Source: Rhynchosporium graminicola
Lineage: Eukaryota > Ascomycota > Leotiomycetes > Helotiales > Ploettnerulaceae
Assembly (NCBI GenBank): GCA_900074885.1
Contig: FJUW01000088.1
Location: forward strand, 20,748 to 84,747
Direction: 5' to 3'
Length of the DNA stretch: 64,000 bases
Each line of letters starts with the position of its first letter. Within the stretch, counting starts at the first letter, position 1. The position numbers and the translations under genes are program-made. Shown in pieces: positions 1 to 11,253 of the stretch. Under the pieces are notes generated by a model. The model was not told the DNA's origin, made no database searches, and saw only the letters and a list, made by a program, of their open reading frames with translations.

Positions 1-1999
1 CCGAGCTTAATTACGCTATTTATAATAAGGAAATGCTCGTAATTATATGATCTTTTAGTAACTAGAGATCTGAGCTTATAGGCGTACTATATTAGATCTG
101 TATTATTACTGATTATAAAGCTCTTAAGTACTTTATAATCTCTAAATAGCTAAACGTACGATAAGCCTAATAAGCTAAGCTACTCGCAGATTATAACTTT
201 ATAATTACTTATCGACCTAGGAAGTATAATCTACTCGCTAACGCTCTTTCTCGTAGAATAGATAAATTAAATAACTAGAATAACGCTAAAAGAACTTAGC
301 GTTTATAGTAGCTACTACGCGAAAACTAAATCGATCTAGTACTACTTATAAGTAACCTCCGGAATAGCTCTAACTCTATAGATAACTTTAAGCTTATTAA
401 CGCTTTAGAAGTCGCCGACCTATCGCTAGTCTTTTCTATAGTATAATAAGTACTTAACGCTAATCGCACTACGCTATTACTCTAAGCTTTACGGAAATAA
501 GCTCTCTCAACTAATCCTAGAAAACTAAATATAGAAAAAGATCTTCTACTCTATAAAGGAAGACTAATCGTACCTGATATCTTATACTTTCGCACGCTAC
601 TTATACGCGAAGTATATAACTAATTAGAGACTACCTATCTAAGTGCAAAGAAAACCTTATAACTACTAGTATTATAATACTAGTAATACGGAATCGCTTT
701 AACTATTAACTAGTATTACTATAACTATTATACTTACTAATAAATTCAAGTGCCGCGTAATAAGAAACTAGGCCTCCTCTAACTTCTACCTATATTATCA
801 CGTCTATAAGAGCATATTACAATCGACTACTATAGCTTTAACCGCGATAAATATAGCTACGATAACGTTCTCGTATTTATTAATTATTTCAGTAAATAAG
901 TAATTAGTATTCTATACCGAAAGACCTCTAATGCGCGCGACCTTATAAAGCTTTACTTATACTATATATACTACTATTTCGGAGCTCTATTAATAATTAC
1001 TTCTAATAGAGGGCCTTAATTCGTTTCCTGTTTTTAGACTATAGTTATTATAATTCTTAGTACTAAAAGATAGCTTTCTGCAGTAGACTACCTATAAACA
1101 GATAGCTAAATAGAGATCTATAACTAATATCTCTAATATAGATTATAACTTTTTATCTCTTACTATTAAGATAACTAGTCGGAATTCTTACTTATTATAG
1201 ATTACGCTTAGATAACTCTCCCTTACGAATCCCTTAGAAGTCTCTTACTCTTTAAAGTTATTTATAGATATATACCTCGCGTTAATTAGAATTAGAAAGA
1301 CTTACTTAACTCTATTACGCTTACTAATAAGTTAAATACTTAGTAAGCTCTAGATTACGCTAATCGCTTACGCGACGCTTAGACTACCGCTTAATCTAGC
1401 CTTTAATATATATAAGCTAAGATATCTTAATCTTATAATTACTTACGCTATAAAGTCGACTTTACTATAGATAACCTTATTTAGCTAGATATATACTACT
1501 TTATAAGTACTCGACCTAGCAAAAAACTCGACTTCTTAACTAACGGACTCTTCTATATAATTAAAAAAGTCGGAAGCTCTTATTATCTAGAGCTCCCTAC
1601 TAGTATAAAAGTATATAACGTATTCCCTGCTACTAAGCTATAGAAGTATCTAAACGACCCCTTACTAGGATAAACCTCACTGCTAATACTACTTATTAAT
1701 ATTACTAGTAACGATAAATAGGAGATCGAAGATATACTTACGTGCCGCAAGTAGTGTAATAGCCTCTTATACCGAGTTTCCTAGTTAAATCAAGACGTTA
1801 ATCTCATATAGTACGACGCTATAGATATTAAATACGCTCCTATTAAGCTATAATAATTCCACCTTAATAACTTAACGTAAGCTAGACCTCCTACTAGACT
1901 ACCTAATTAGCTAGAAGCTTTCTACGATAGAATTAATAATTACGACTACCTTAATAGTAATAAGGAGATAGACTAACGCTCGAGGGCGAGCTTTTTTCG

Positions 2000-2012
2000 G
2001 AGGGAGGGGTAG
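2000..2012 (+). other. Polypurine tract of the retroelement
   Basis: A purine run (ggagggaggggtag, about 1999-2012) directly abuts the TG start of the LTR. That is where plus-strand DNA synthesis of an LTR retroelement is primed. It helps fix the LTR boundary at 2013. Confidence 0.7.
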
Positions 2013-2247
2013 TGTAACGACTAGTCAGGTTTAGAGGTCTCTCCCTATTAGTGGAAACACTTACTACTAAGCGAGATTACACGAGTAGAGTTTAGGGGCC
2101 CCTTTTCATATATATACTTCTATTCTCTCTCTACTTCTTTACTCCTTAGTTATAGATTCTCAAGTGATTCTTACTACTTCATATTCATAGTAATATGAGG
2201 TCTTATTACTCAGGTAGTTTTGAGACCTTTCTAGAGCAAGCGTCACA
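2013..2247 (+). repeat. 3' LTR of the gypsy element
   Basis: A 235-bp segment begins TGTAACG and ends CGTCACA. These are near-perfect inverted ends with one mismatch, which is a G-to-A change of the RIP type. It directly follows the polypurine tract. A TATA-like run (tatatata, about 2108-2115) lies in the middle and could be the LTR promoter. The base composition is less distorted than in the internal region. The matching 5' LTR is not in the window, so the target-site duplication cannot be checked. Confidence 0.75.
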
Positions 2248-3540
2248 ATTATAATACTAATTACTATAGAGAGTCGACAGAAGATATTACCTAGGAATAT
2301 CCGCACGGACTATGCACGTGACTACAGTCACCTGATCCATGCCAAGACCCATATCCTCGCAACAAATCTGATTCCGAGAATTGTGAATTTGAAGTTGATT
2401 TTATGCTGGACGGGACAACACCATTGGAACGAGCGGCTGCTAGTATTTGTGACAAACTCGGACGGATAAATCATCATTCTTGTGCGTATGAATTCGAAGT
2501 TATACAGAGAGATGGGTGGGTGCCCGCCGAATCTCTTGCTGACGATTTGCGAGGCATCCTGTCTCACTTTCGCGAATCTTGTAAAACTAAGTTACCAAAT
2601 ATCATCGTACTGAGTAGAAATCGTTTGACGTTATTAATCATCTAAGAATGATATCAAACCGCATGAATCAGACGTGTAACCTCCAAAGGACAAAGTTTCG
2701 TAAGAGAAAGATAAAGCAGTCAAGTAGTTCGCTAATTGCATCAATGGTAAACAAGCCTACTCCAACACGTGATGTCAACAAAAGTGACAGGGGTGAGTTT
2801 TATCATTCCAGATTTCAAGAATTTGTGTTATATTCTTTAAAGCATCACTTCAATATCATTATATAAAGGTTTCCACGACATGCGAAACGAATTGTAAGAT
2901 ATCTCGTAGTGTTTTGGAGTCACATAGTAATTCAGTGACTTAATCTGTTACGGTAGCTAAATGAATCCTCGCTTCGTCGGAGAGTCGGAGACGAATCTCC
3001 CTATCCTCGGGCTATTTCGTCATCAAGATCTTGGAGTCAGTTGCATTCTAAAGTCATGAATTTCTGATGAGCTCTTATTCGAGGCATACCTGACCTAAAG
3101 TCAGTAAATTGTTCCATGCCTTTGCTGTGGTAATCTATAAATGTCACGAAATTGTTCTAAGACTTTTCGTCAGAGTACAATTGTCTCTAAACCATCCCTT
3201 GACAATGTTGAAACTACCATCAGATTATACATGTATCAAAATCATATTATTACCTCAAACATACCTAGACTGTCAAAGTCACGATAATAGTATAGGACTG
3301 TACTAGATCCATTGCATGTATTTTATTGTTCTCTCGCCCCGCTCACCACTCCCCAACCACTCCAGATCATATCGTAAGCATCCCATTTCCGACCTTTACC
3401 TTCGCACCACGCTTTAAAACACATATCGCAGCCCATGCCATTTACAATGTAGAACGTGTGCTTGCCCGAATGACTGATTCAAAGGAAAAGTTCGTAACCG
3501 TACATAAATCATACTATTTGCACCATTCCATGGACCAACC
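2248..3540. other. Gene-free stretch between LTR and PP2C gene
   Basis: I see no gene with family support here. Small open frames at 2403-2645, 2648-2866 and 3109-3306 have no recognisable domains. Three copies of the word AAAGTCA (3050, 3097, 3275) tie this stretch to the 18.5-19.25 kb island. The last 200 bases probably include the PP2C 3' UTR. Confidence 0.5.
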
Positions 3541-5641
3541 CTACTTCAGCGCCCCTTCAGGTAACTGCAACTTCATCTTCGTCTCAGGGCTTGCTGCCTC
3601 AGCGCCCTGCAAATCAATCTCTGGAGTATCACCTTCGACAAGGCTTGGCTCTTCTTCAATGACCTTCTCCATGTTAATCCGCTTCGCAGTCTCGTCTGAG
3701 TCAGGAATAGCGACAGGGTCGTGACCTTTACCGCTGTTGCTACCGCTGATACCGATACCTGGGACACCGTCTTCCTGTACCTTGCGCCTTGCTTCGCCGA
3801 CGATCTTTTCTGATTCGGAAATCGTGCCAGTGCCGCAGTTGGGATCACCTTCTACACCAATAGCGGAAGATGGCTCCTTGGTGGTGGTCAACAGCGCAGA
3901 CTTGTTAAGACGAACAATCATGCATGAGAGATTGTCCGTGCTAAAGCGAGCAAGAGCATGGTCAACAAGCTGCTTGGCGGCTGCAACTGGGTCCTGTTGA
4001 CCGCGCACGAGATCTACAGCTTCCTGGTCGGAGCAAACATCCCAGAGCTAAACAAATATTAGCTTTTCATTTCATATGACTTGAAAATAACATACGCCAT
4101 CACAAGCGAGGATTATGAACTCATCAAGGTCTGGTTGGATGACCGTCTCAGTAGTATAAGGGTGACCAGTCACAAGATCCTTCATATACGAATCTCCCAA
4201 AGCACGAGTAACGGCGAGGACACCGTTGACTCGGTTGTTGAGAATCAGACCTCCAGCATTGGCAACACGCTTTCCTTCGTTCTCGTCACTACCCTTGTGA
4301 TCATATGATAATCTCAAAGCCTTGCCGTTTCTGCACAGAACAATTCGAGCATCCCCAACATTTGCAGTGTACAAAACGCGTTGACGTGAAGCAGTTGTCC
4401 GGAGTCTGGCGTGGGTTGCTTCAGTGTTTGCTGTGGGAGGAATTATATTGGAGGCTTGGGGAGGGGATTTGCTCATATCAACACCACTGTCTGCGGCCTT
4501 TTCGTCACCCTTTGAAGCATCGTTCTGAGCCTGTACTGCAGCAGCAGCTGCTGGTGCAATTGCACTGGATCCTGTTGCAGATTGAGAATTGGGTATCCGA
4601 TCTTCCCACCGAAGGACGGCAGTAACGGCAGTACACCCACTGTTCTTCAAGGGAAGCTTTTCCAATTGTGCATCTACAGTTGTGAAAGTCTGATCGAGAA
4701 GCTCGGGGATTGGTGTATTTGGGTTCTTTCGTATTGTCTCTTCCAAAATGATGTGAAGCTTCTTTCCGCACCAATCTGCAGCAAATGTACCAGCATGACC
4801 ATCAAAAATAGCAAAATAGCCATTATCTGTCTCCATCATCTCGGCTGAAGAGTTGGTCACTAGACTTGAACTCGACTCGTTCTGGACAAGGTCGTCATTG
4901 GATTTTGACTTCGTACCTGGGGCATTTGTACCCAATGCTGGAGCTGGAGTATGTAGAAAATTGTAGAGGAATGCATGAGTGTCTTCCATAGTACGGCGAC
5001 ATTTTTTGTTCTTATCTTCCCTGTAAAGCACGGGGATTAGCAGTTGAATGGAGAGATAAGATCAAGAAGAGGCTTAGAACATGTCTCAAGATTCTGACAT
5101 TGGAATCTCCAGTACGTACCAAACACCAACTAAGAACGTAGATCTAGGACCTGGCACAGATTCGCCGGCGGAGTTGTTGTGCTGGCCCTGCGGGACGCTC
5201 AGCGCCGGATCTTGTTTTCCAAGCTTCTGAAGAGGGGTCTGGGTATTTGGCTCCTGGCTTCGCATGAATCCGGCGGAGTTGGGGCTCTTGTCGAAATGTA
5301 GAGAGTTTTTCGCACTCGCAAGCAGCGAGCTGGCCTTCCCTCCTACCCCACTACTCCTACGCTTCTTCTCAACAGTTGCTCCTGTGTCTGCAGTTTGACG
5401 GCCTGGAGGACTCCCATTACCGCCGCGTTTCTCACCAACTGGGTTCTCCTCCCCAGTATTCTGCGCACTGATATTTGCTGGATCCATTGTGATCGGGACG
5501 ACGGTTTCTGCCTGTGTTGCTGGCACTCCACCACTGGGTAAGAGTCAGTAAAGGCATATCAATGTCTCGAGAATATCCTGAGACGTCCAGAAAGGGAAAT
5601 ACCTACAGTTCCTTTGGCGGAGACCCAGAGTTGCCAAACAT
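3541..5641 (-). CDS. PTC1: PP2C-type protein phosphatase (Ptc1-like)
   Basis: This is a metal-dependent Ser/Thr phosphatase of the PPM/PP2C family, which in fungi opposes stress MAP-kinase signalling. Exons on the minus strand are 5641-5607, 5533-5120, 5020-4096 and 4047-3541, giving 626 codons plus stop. The N-terminal 145 residues are a polar Ser/Pro/Lys-rich extension. The catalytic domain begins at F-L-V-G-V-W-E-D-K and carries RRTMEDTH (about 157), DGHAG (about 223), [18 protein letters not shown] (about 371), the RALGD segment, ACDGLWDV spanning the last intron (about 456), and DNLSCMIV (about 496), so the metal-binding Asp residues are present. A Gln/Ala/Ser-rich insert of about 60 residues sits before NVGDAR. 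The first exon is only 35 nt, chosen because it gives an ATG in frame with a GTAGGT donor. Ptc1 rather than another PP2C paralogue is an inference from overall pattern. Confidence 0.88.
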
Positions 5642-7253
5642 TCTGTTTAGCAGACCTCCCTGGGAGGAAAAGCTCCTCCGCTTGCTACCTGCCACTTTGG
5701 TGACTTCCGGTTTCGAGTTGGAGATGCTGGGTTGGGAGGGAAGGTGCGGGGGTGGGGCTGTGTGAGGTGAGGGATCGCAGTTGCTGAGGCTGGTCTGGAG
5801 TTGGGGGGAAGGCGCTTTGCGATATTGCTTATTGTCCTTTTTTGCAAAGATATCAATAGAATTTTAGAATTGGTAACGGAATTAATGTTTAAGAGGGTTT
5901 AGGGGAGGTGTTCTGATTTGGTTTGTTTTGTTCGGGCCGCTGGAGTTGATGGAACGACGTCGGTTGGTAACGTACCTAGCCTGGCGGCTTGTTAGCCTCG
6001 GAATACTACAGTACTTATAAGTATGACGACGTGCAGTGTATTTCGAGGAGAGGAGACGAGAGGAGAGGAGCACAAACAGACAGACGGCCGTTGTTTGTAG
6101 TGCGCGCCCACCTGAATGGAATGGATGTACGAAACAAAGCCAAAAATACCTGCGGGCTGCGCTGAGTTTCAAAAAATGTATTCTTTTCTTTCAGGATCTG
6201 ATCTGATGGTTCATGAGATACAATCTTTATCTCCAGAAATGGAAAGGGGGCATGGGGAAGTTGAAGTTGATGGAGGTGCTGGAATGTCGTCCGTTCAATT
6301 TCAGGTCGCGGCACTTGGTCTCACAGGCACGTCGTTGAATTCTGTGGAGCAATGAGTTGCAAGCAGATGTAGATCCTGGGTAAAGGCCGATTTATGTTCC
6401 TTCCTTAGATGTAGAGTAGCCTTTGGCTGACGTTTAGAATGTGATTCTCTTTATTATAAAGATAGAGATTTTAGGCAGTTGACAGCAAGGTGATAGGCAG
6501 GGCTATGTATGTCGATGGGCTTCTGACACTGAGCAAGGGGACACCAGGCACAGCAAGTAGTGGTACACTGCAAGTCACCCCCAAATGAATACGAATAGTA
6601 GTGAGGCGAGGACTTCAAAACCGATACTTCCGACGAGAGGAAACTTGAAGAGGTAACAGTGTTAACGTACGTCAGCAGAGGAAGTAGAGCTATGGTCTTG
6701 TAGGCTGTGCAGTAAGTACCTTGGTACATCAAATTATATATATATAGGTGCTTGCATAGCAAAGCTGTCTCAATCCATCTTCTGGCAAGCTTGTTGCACT
6801 GTATCTCCAAGGAAAGTCTTTCCCACACGCAGCTAAAGTTAACCTCGTTAGAAAGGTACTGTACAGCTGGCCAATTGTACGCTGTTACAGAACCGCTTTC
6901 AGCACCAAGAGCTCAGGTGAGTTGACAGGATGTTGATTAGATGAGTGGTCTGGAAAAGTTAATGGGGAATGTCCATCCCTGTCGGTAGTTCATCAATAGT
7001 TTCGAGCACTTGCTTTTGTTGTGGAAAAGAAGAGCGCTTTGAAGAAGCATACAAAGACATCTGTCAAGTGAACGGAAACTCACGTGCTCCAATCCCGAAT
7101 CATGTAGTAGCAGGCAACATAAACTTGCGGAACATGACCGCCATTGCACGGGGCCGTGATGAGAATGCAAAACATATCGACTGTAAAATCTGAATCCATA
7201 ACTCCTACACTCATTCGAGGAAACGCCAGCAGAAAAAGTCGCTATCACCAATC
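5642..7253. other. Intergenic between PP2C promoter and VPS2 end
   Basis: This 1.6-kb stretch holds the promoter and 5' leader of the PP2C gene and the 3' side of VPS2. It has a purine-rich run (about 6043-6070, GAGGA repeats) and several short open frames without recognisable domains. I see no supportable gene or RNA. Confidence 0.5.
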
Positions 7254-8099
7254 TCATCTTCTCAAGCTGTCAAGCCTGGCTTGGAGATCATTGTCTCCGG
7301 GGTCACCTCCTCCACCTCCACCACTTGGACCACCGCCAATGGCTTGTGCAACTCGCCCTTCTGGAACGATCTGGCTTTGAAGACCGGAAGGAGTCTCTCC
7401 CATCTACAGGAACGATTAGTAGGTGGCTCGATGTGAAGGTTCGTCCAAAACGTACAGCATTCTTGAGATCGATTCCTATCTCTTCCAATACTTGCTCGAC
7501 TACCTCCTCTCCCTCGGCCTCATCCTCAAGTCCGGTAACGTCGTCGATGGCATCGTCCATCATCTCTTGCCGTTGATCCATAATATCGTTCTCCTTTTCA
7601 AACTCCATCGCTATCCGCTGTAGAGCTGGTAGATTCATGCTTCGGTTCATATTTCCCAGCACACCAGTCGCACCCTTCATGGCCTGCATCATCTGTTCAT
7701 TCGTGCGGACCGTCTAGTTTCACACCATTAACAAAACTCCTCGTAAATATTCGTCAGCCCTCACCTGAATCCTCAACGAAATAGCCTGCAGTTGCGTCCT
7801 CATTGAATAGAACTTTTCGATATATCTCCTTGTCCGCACCAAATCCTTTGCCTGGATTTTACATGCCCCCATCTGACCAGCTTTCGCACTCTTCTTGATC
7901 TCCTGAATCAACTTCTTCTCCTGGTTTTCGAGCTTCACTCGTTCGCGATCCAGTTCCCGCTGCGTCTTCTCCAGAGATCGCTGATGTTTGCGCAAACGCT
8001 CTGCAGGCGTCATACGCTTTCCGAATGCCCATTCGACGATCTTTGCAAGATATGTTAGCTGGAAAAGCATACGCCAGGTCTAGGAAGCCCTACATTCAT
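7254..8099 (-). CDS. VPS2: ESCRT-III subunit Vps2 (CHMP2-like)
   Basis: This is a core ESCRT-III filament protein that works with Vps24 in endosomal vesicle budding and recruits the Vps4 ATPase. Exons are 8099-8094 (just Met-Asn), 8040-7765, 7713-7456 and 7403-7254, giving 229 residues, normal for the family. The start M-N-I-V-E-W-A-F-G-K-R matches the conserved Vps2 N terminus, which is why the 6-nt first exon was chosen over a read-through start. The N-terminal half is a basic coiled coil and the C-terminal half is acidic (E-G-E-E-V-V-E). The last residues, D-L-Q-A-R-L-D-S-L-R-R, are a MIM1 motif for Vps4 MIT binding, preceded by a Gly-rich linker. It is divergent to FZO1. Confidence 0.95.
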
Positions 8100-8514
8100 G
8101 TTGGCTGAGGTTATGGATCTGAACTGGGGAGTTTGTTGCTGATATGGAATGTGGTGCCTATCGCCGCGTCGTCATTGTTCTCGCAATCGCTGATTGCTTG
8201 GCTCGGTCTTTCCAGACTGACTACGGAACGTCTTCACGATTAATCACTCATAGCGACGCCAACAAATATTGCGCTACTAGAATTGTTTAGATTCAATTGA
8301 AACAATTTCTTAATTGAAGATCACCTCGCTCAAAATGTTTTCATGACGCAACTGCTTCAGATAGCAATCCAAGTGACAAGGGTAGCACGTGAATAAGGTC
8401 AACGCTAAGATTGGCAGCGGAATCTAAATCGCCTCCTTGGAAACATCACATATCGCATACCACAACAAAGGCAATTTCCTACACAACCACACGAATGGTC
8501 AACAAGTTGTCACG
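8100..8514. promoter_or_regulatory. Shared divergent promoter VPS2/FZO1
   Basis: A 415-bp gap lies between divergent start codons. It contains a CACGTG palindrome at 8386-8391, the core site for bHLH factors of the Cbf1/Pho4 kind. Use of the site is inferred from sequence only. Confidence 0.4.
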
Positions 8515-11253
8515 ATGAGCCAGAACTATAAGAATGGAAAAGGCAAGACCAACCCACAGGAGGAATCGAGCTCGAGTAATGACCGACGACAATCTTCAAA
8601 TCGCCCTCAGTACATGACAGTTGGATCGGGGTCCACTTCTGAAAGCGCTGCCCGTTTGCAGGCTCTTTTGGACAACGACTCGGGCTACGGGGGAAGTATG
8701 GCTGGAGATACCATCAATGGGGCGCCGATTTGGAATCCGACGTTGGCTGAGGACTCGCCCATGCATTCGCCAGCGCTGAGGGGGGAGGGGCCAGATGCGG
8801 ATAGAAGGGTACAAGCCAACGCCATACATCAGCTATGGTACAATCAACACAGGGGCACCTTGGCCAGGTCGATAAACAATGTAGTACATACGTTGGAATC
8901 ATTGCAGAAGATGAATGCGTCGTGGCCAGCAACATATCCTTCCGTTCAACGGGCCCAAGCAGCACAACCTCGGAGGGAAGATCCACGACCTGGACTGGTC
9001 CACACCCAAACCACAGGTCCTGGATCCAAGGAAATAACCTCGCCACCTCGGCCAGGTCTCGCCAGGCGGTCACAGACCTTTGGAGCGGATCCTTCAATAG
9101 TGGAGTCGAGCAAGGAAGCAGAACAGAGAGCAGTGCCAGAACCGCGATTGATTACACCACAAATCGCGCAAGAATTTTCGATACTGAAATTGGATCTGAA
9201 GCTGGGAGCATTGCATCAGGCTGAGCTGGTACATTCGCTGGAGAAAACTTCGATAGCTTCGTTATTGGACGGAAAGATCAGCTCGAGTATCAAGCATTTA
9301 CTGAACCTTCGAGAACGGATAGAGGATACTTCGAGTAAGGTGCTGGTTACCGGAGACTTGAACGCTGGAAAGTCGACCTTCTGCAATGCGCTTTTAAGGA
9401 GAAAGATCCTTCCCGAGGACCAGCAACCGTGTACGAGTATTTTCTGCGAAGTTTTGGATGCTAGAGAAAATGGAGGAGTTGAGGAGGTTCATGCAATACA
9501 CAAAGAGGTCATCTATGACCGACACGATGAGAGTACGTATGATGTCTTCACGCTACTCGATTTGGAGAAGATTGTTGTCGACCATGAGACATACACCCAA
9601 TGTAAGGTCTACGTCAAGGATGTTCGCTCAATTGACGAGTCACTGCTCAATAATGGTGTTGTGGATATCTCGATAATCGATGCGCCTGGTCTGAATCTGG
9701 ATACTACGCAGACCACCGCGGTATTTGCTCGACAAGAGGAAATTGATGTTGTTGTGTTCGTTGTATCGGCTGCGAACCATTTTACTATGACTGCCAGGGA
9801 ATTCATTTGGGCGGCAGCAGCAGAGAAGGCATATATCTTCATTGTCGTCAACGGATACGACAATATTAAGGATAAAAACAGGTGCCAAAAGATGATCCTG
9901 GAGCAGGTTCAGGGTCTCAGCCCCAGGACGCACAAAGAAGCTTCTGAGTTAGTGCATTTCGTATCAAGCAATGCTATTCCAACAGCACCACCGCCGCCTG
10001 GCGGCAACGGAGGAAGTGGGAGCTCAAGTGGTGGAGGCGACGGACCAGATTTTGACGATTCTGATCTGAAGGGCAAAGGAAAAGACAAAGAGAAGATTCA
10101 AGATTTTGAGGCCCTTGAGCAATCTTTACGACGATTTGTTTTGGAAAAGAGAGCTCGTTCGAAATTAGCGCCAGCGAAGACATACCTGCTCAACGTTCTC
10201 GGAGATGTTCAGACTCTTGCTACGGTAAACCAGGAAGTTGCGCAATCAGAATTCGACAGAGTGACCAAGGAGTTGAACGAGCTGGAACCGTTATTGGAGG
10301 CCTCGAAGAAAGCTAAGGCCGAAGTCAGCGATGATATTGACCGGACCATCGAAGCAACCTGCCAGGACATTTACGACCATACTCGATCGACCCTGACAGC
10401 CTCTATTTCTCAAGCAGCCGACGAGGAGCTTGGTGTTCCGTACCCAGGTCTCCTAAGCGTTTTCGAATATGCCGAAGACATCAAGGAAGCCATACTCTCC
10501 CAAATCTCCGCATCAGTCACAATCTGCGAAGAGCACGCCCGCCAGAAGACTGTCGAAGGCGTAAGCTCTATCAAGCAACTAGGCCTTCTCCACCTCGGTG
10601 ACGAGTACACCGATCTCAGTTTCCGAAGCGATGTCATGTTCCGCCGTAAACGTGACGTTCTAGCACGCCAAGTCGAGATTGAAACCGAGCTTTGGGATTT
10701 CTTTGACTGGCACACCATCCTACAACGCCAAGAAAAGATGGCCGGGACAGGGATGGCACTCACCGTCGCTACCGCACTAGGAAGCCGCATGGTCGGTGGA
10801 TTTGGCTGGGTAGACGGCGCCCTGGGTGCAGCAAAGGTTGTCGGCAACGACAGTCTACGCAAACTAATCCTGCCAGGCATAGTTGCCACAGCTGTGGCAG
10901 CAACATACTACATCCTCCTTCAAATCCCACACTCACTTCCCCAACGCCTAAGCTCCAAAATCAGTACCCAGCTCGCGGACATCGATTACGTGCACTCCAA
11001 CTCCACTCGCATCACATCTTCAGTACGCAAAGTCCTGCGTTTTCCAGCTGATAATCTGAGAGTCGGTCTCCAGCGCTCGGTCGAGCAGCTGGGTAGCAAG
11101 AGGGAAGAGACGAGAAAAATCAGAAGCGAGAGCGAGGTGGCGAGAAAGTATTTTGGCAACTTGGTGAATGAGACGGGGAGGATTAGGAATACAGTTGATG
11201 CTGTGGATTTGGAGGGACCAGCTCCTGGGGTAGCGGCTGGCTTTGATCCTTGA
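8515..11253 (+). CDS. FZO1: Mitofusin Fzo1, outer-membrane fusion GTPase
   Basis: This is a dynamin-family transmembrane GTPase that tethers and fuses mitochondrial outer membranes. It is a single exon of 912 residues from the first ATG. The open frame extends 26 codons further 5' but without an ATG. The N-terminal 240 residues are polar and low complexity. The P-loop GDLNAGKST is at about residue 279, followed by the switch Thr in P-C-T-S, and DAPG at about 388. The G4 position reads NGYD (about 445) rather than NKxD. A Pro/Gly/Ser-rich insert follows at about 490-525. Coiled-coil heptads surround a paired hydrophobic region (about 740-765 and 784-806), the two membrane passes of fungal Fzo1, and a C-terminal coiled coil follows. 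It shares a promoter with VPS2 and is convergent with CAND1. Confidence 0.95.
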   Translation: MSQNYKNGKGKTNPQEESSSSNDRRQSSNRPQYMTVGSGSTSESAARLQALLDNDSGYGGSMAGDTINGAPIWNPTLAEDSPMHSPALRGEGPDADRRVQANAIHQLWYNQHRGTLARSINNVVHTLESLQKMNASWPATYPSVQRAQAAQPRREDPRPGLVHTQTTGPGSKEITSPPRPGLARRSQTFGADPSIVESSKEAEQRAVPEPRLITPQIAQEFSILKLDLKLGALHQAELVHSLEKTSIASLLDGKISSSIKHLLNLRERIEDTSSKVLVTGDLNAGKSTFCNALLRRKILPEDQQPCTSIFCEVLDARENGGVEEVHAIHKEVIYDRHDESTYDVFTLLDLEKIVVDHETYTQCKVYVKDVRSIDESLLNNGVVDISIIDAPGLNLDTTQTTAVFARQEEIDVVVFVVSAANHFTMTAREFIWAAAAEKAYIFIVVNGYDNIKDKNRCQKMILEQVQGLSPRTHKEASELVHFVSSNAIPTAPPPPGGNGGSGSSSGGGDGPDFDDSDLKGKGKDKEKIQDFEALEQSLRRFVLEKRARSKLAPAKTYLLNVLGDVQTLATVNQEVAQSEFDRVTKELNELEPLLEASKKAKAEVSDDIDRTIEATCQDIYDHTRSTLTASISQAADEELGVPYPGLLSVFEYAEDIKEAILSQISASVTICEEHARQKTVEGVSSIKQLGLLHLGDEYTDLSFRSDVMFRRKRDVLARQVEIETELWDFFDWHTILQRQEKMAGTGMALTVATALGSRMVGGFGWVDGALGAAKVVGNDSLRKLILPGIVATAVAATYYILLQIPHSLPQRLSSKISTQLADIDYVHSNSTRITSSVRKVLRFPADNLRVGLQRSVEQLGSKREETRKIRSESEVARKYFGNLVNETGRIRNTVDAVDLEGPAPGVAAGFDP

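Larger units (their letters stand above)
1..2247 (+). mobile_element. RIP-degraded Ty3/gypsy chromovirus, 3' part
   Basis: This is the 3' half of an LTR retrotransposon whose 5' end lies outside the window. Reading through many stops on the plus strand, the domain order is Ty3/gypsy pol: the end of RNase H (about 205-255, recognisable Y-R-P-x-K-x-N and A-L-S-R-R pieces), the integrase zinc-binding region (about 590-720), the integrase core (about 840-1150, with an S/N-R-G-P-x-F-V-S-like piece near 1010-1030), and a C-terminal chromodomain-like stretch (about 1640-1860). The stretch is rich in TpA and poor in CpA and TpG, with stops throughout, as RIP produces. No long open frame survives. Family and order are seen directly; RIP as the cause is inferred. 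Confidence 0.85.

Noticed and set aside
6454..6828. 124-codon minus frame downstream of VPS2
   Set aside because: No domain, poor codon pattern, lies in an AT-rich flank; probably chance.
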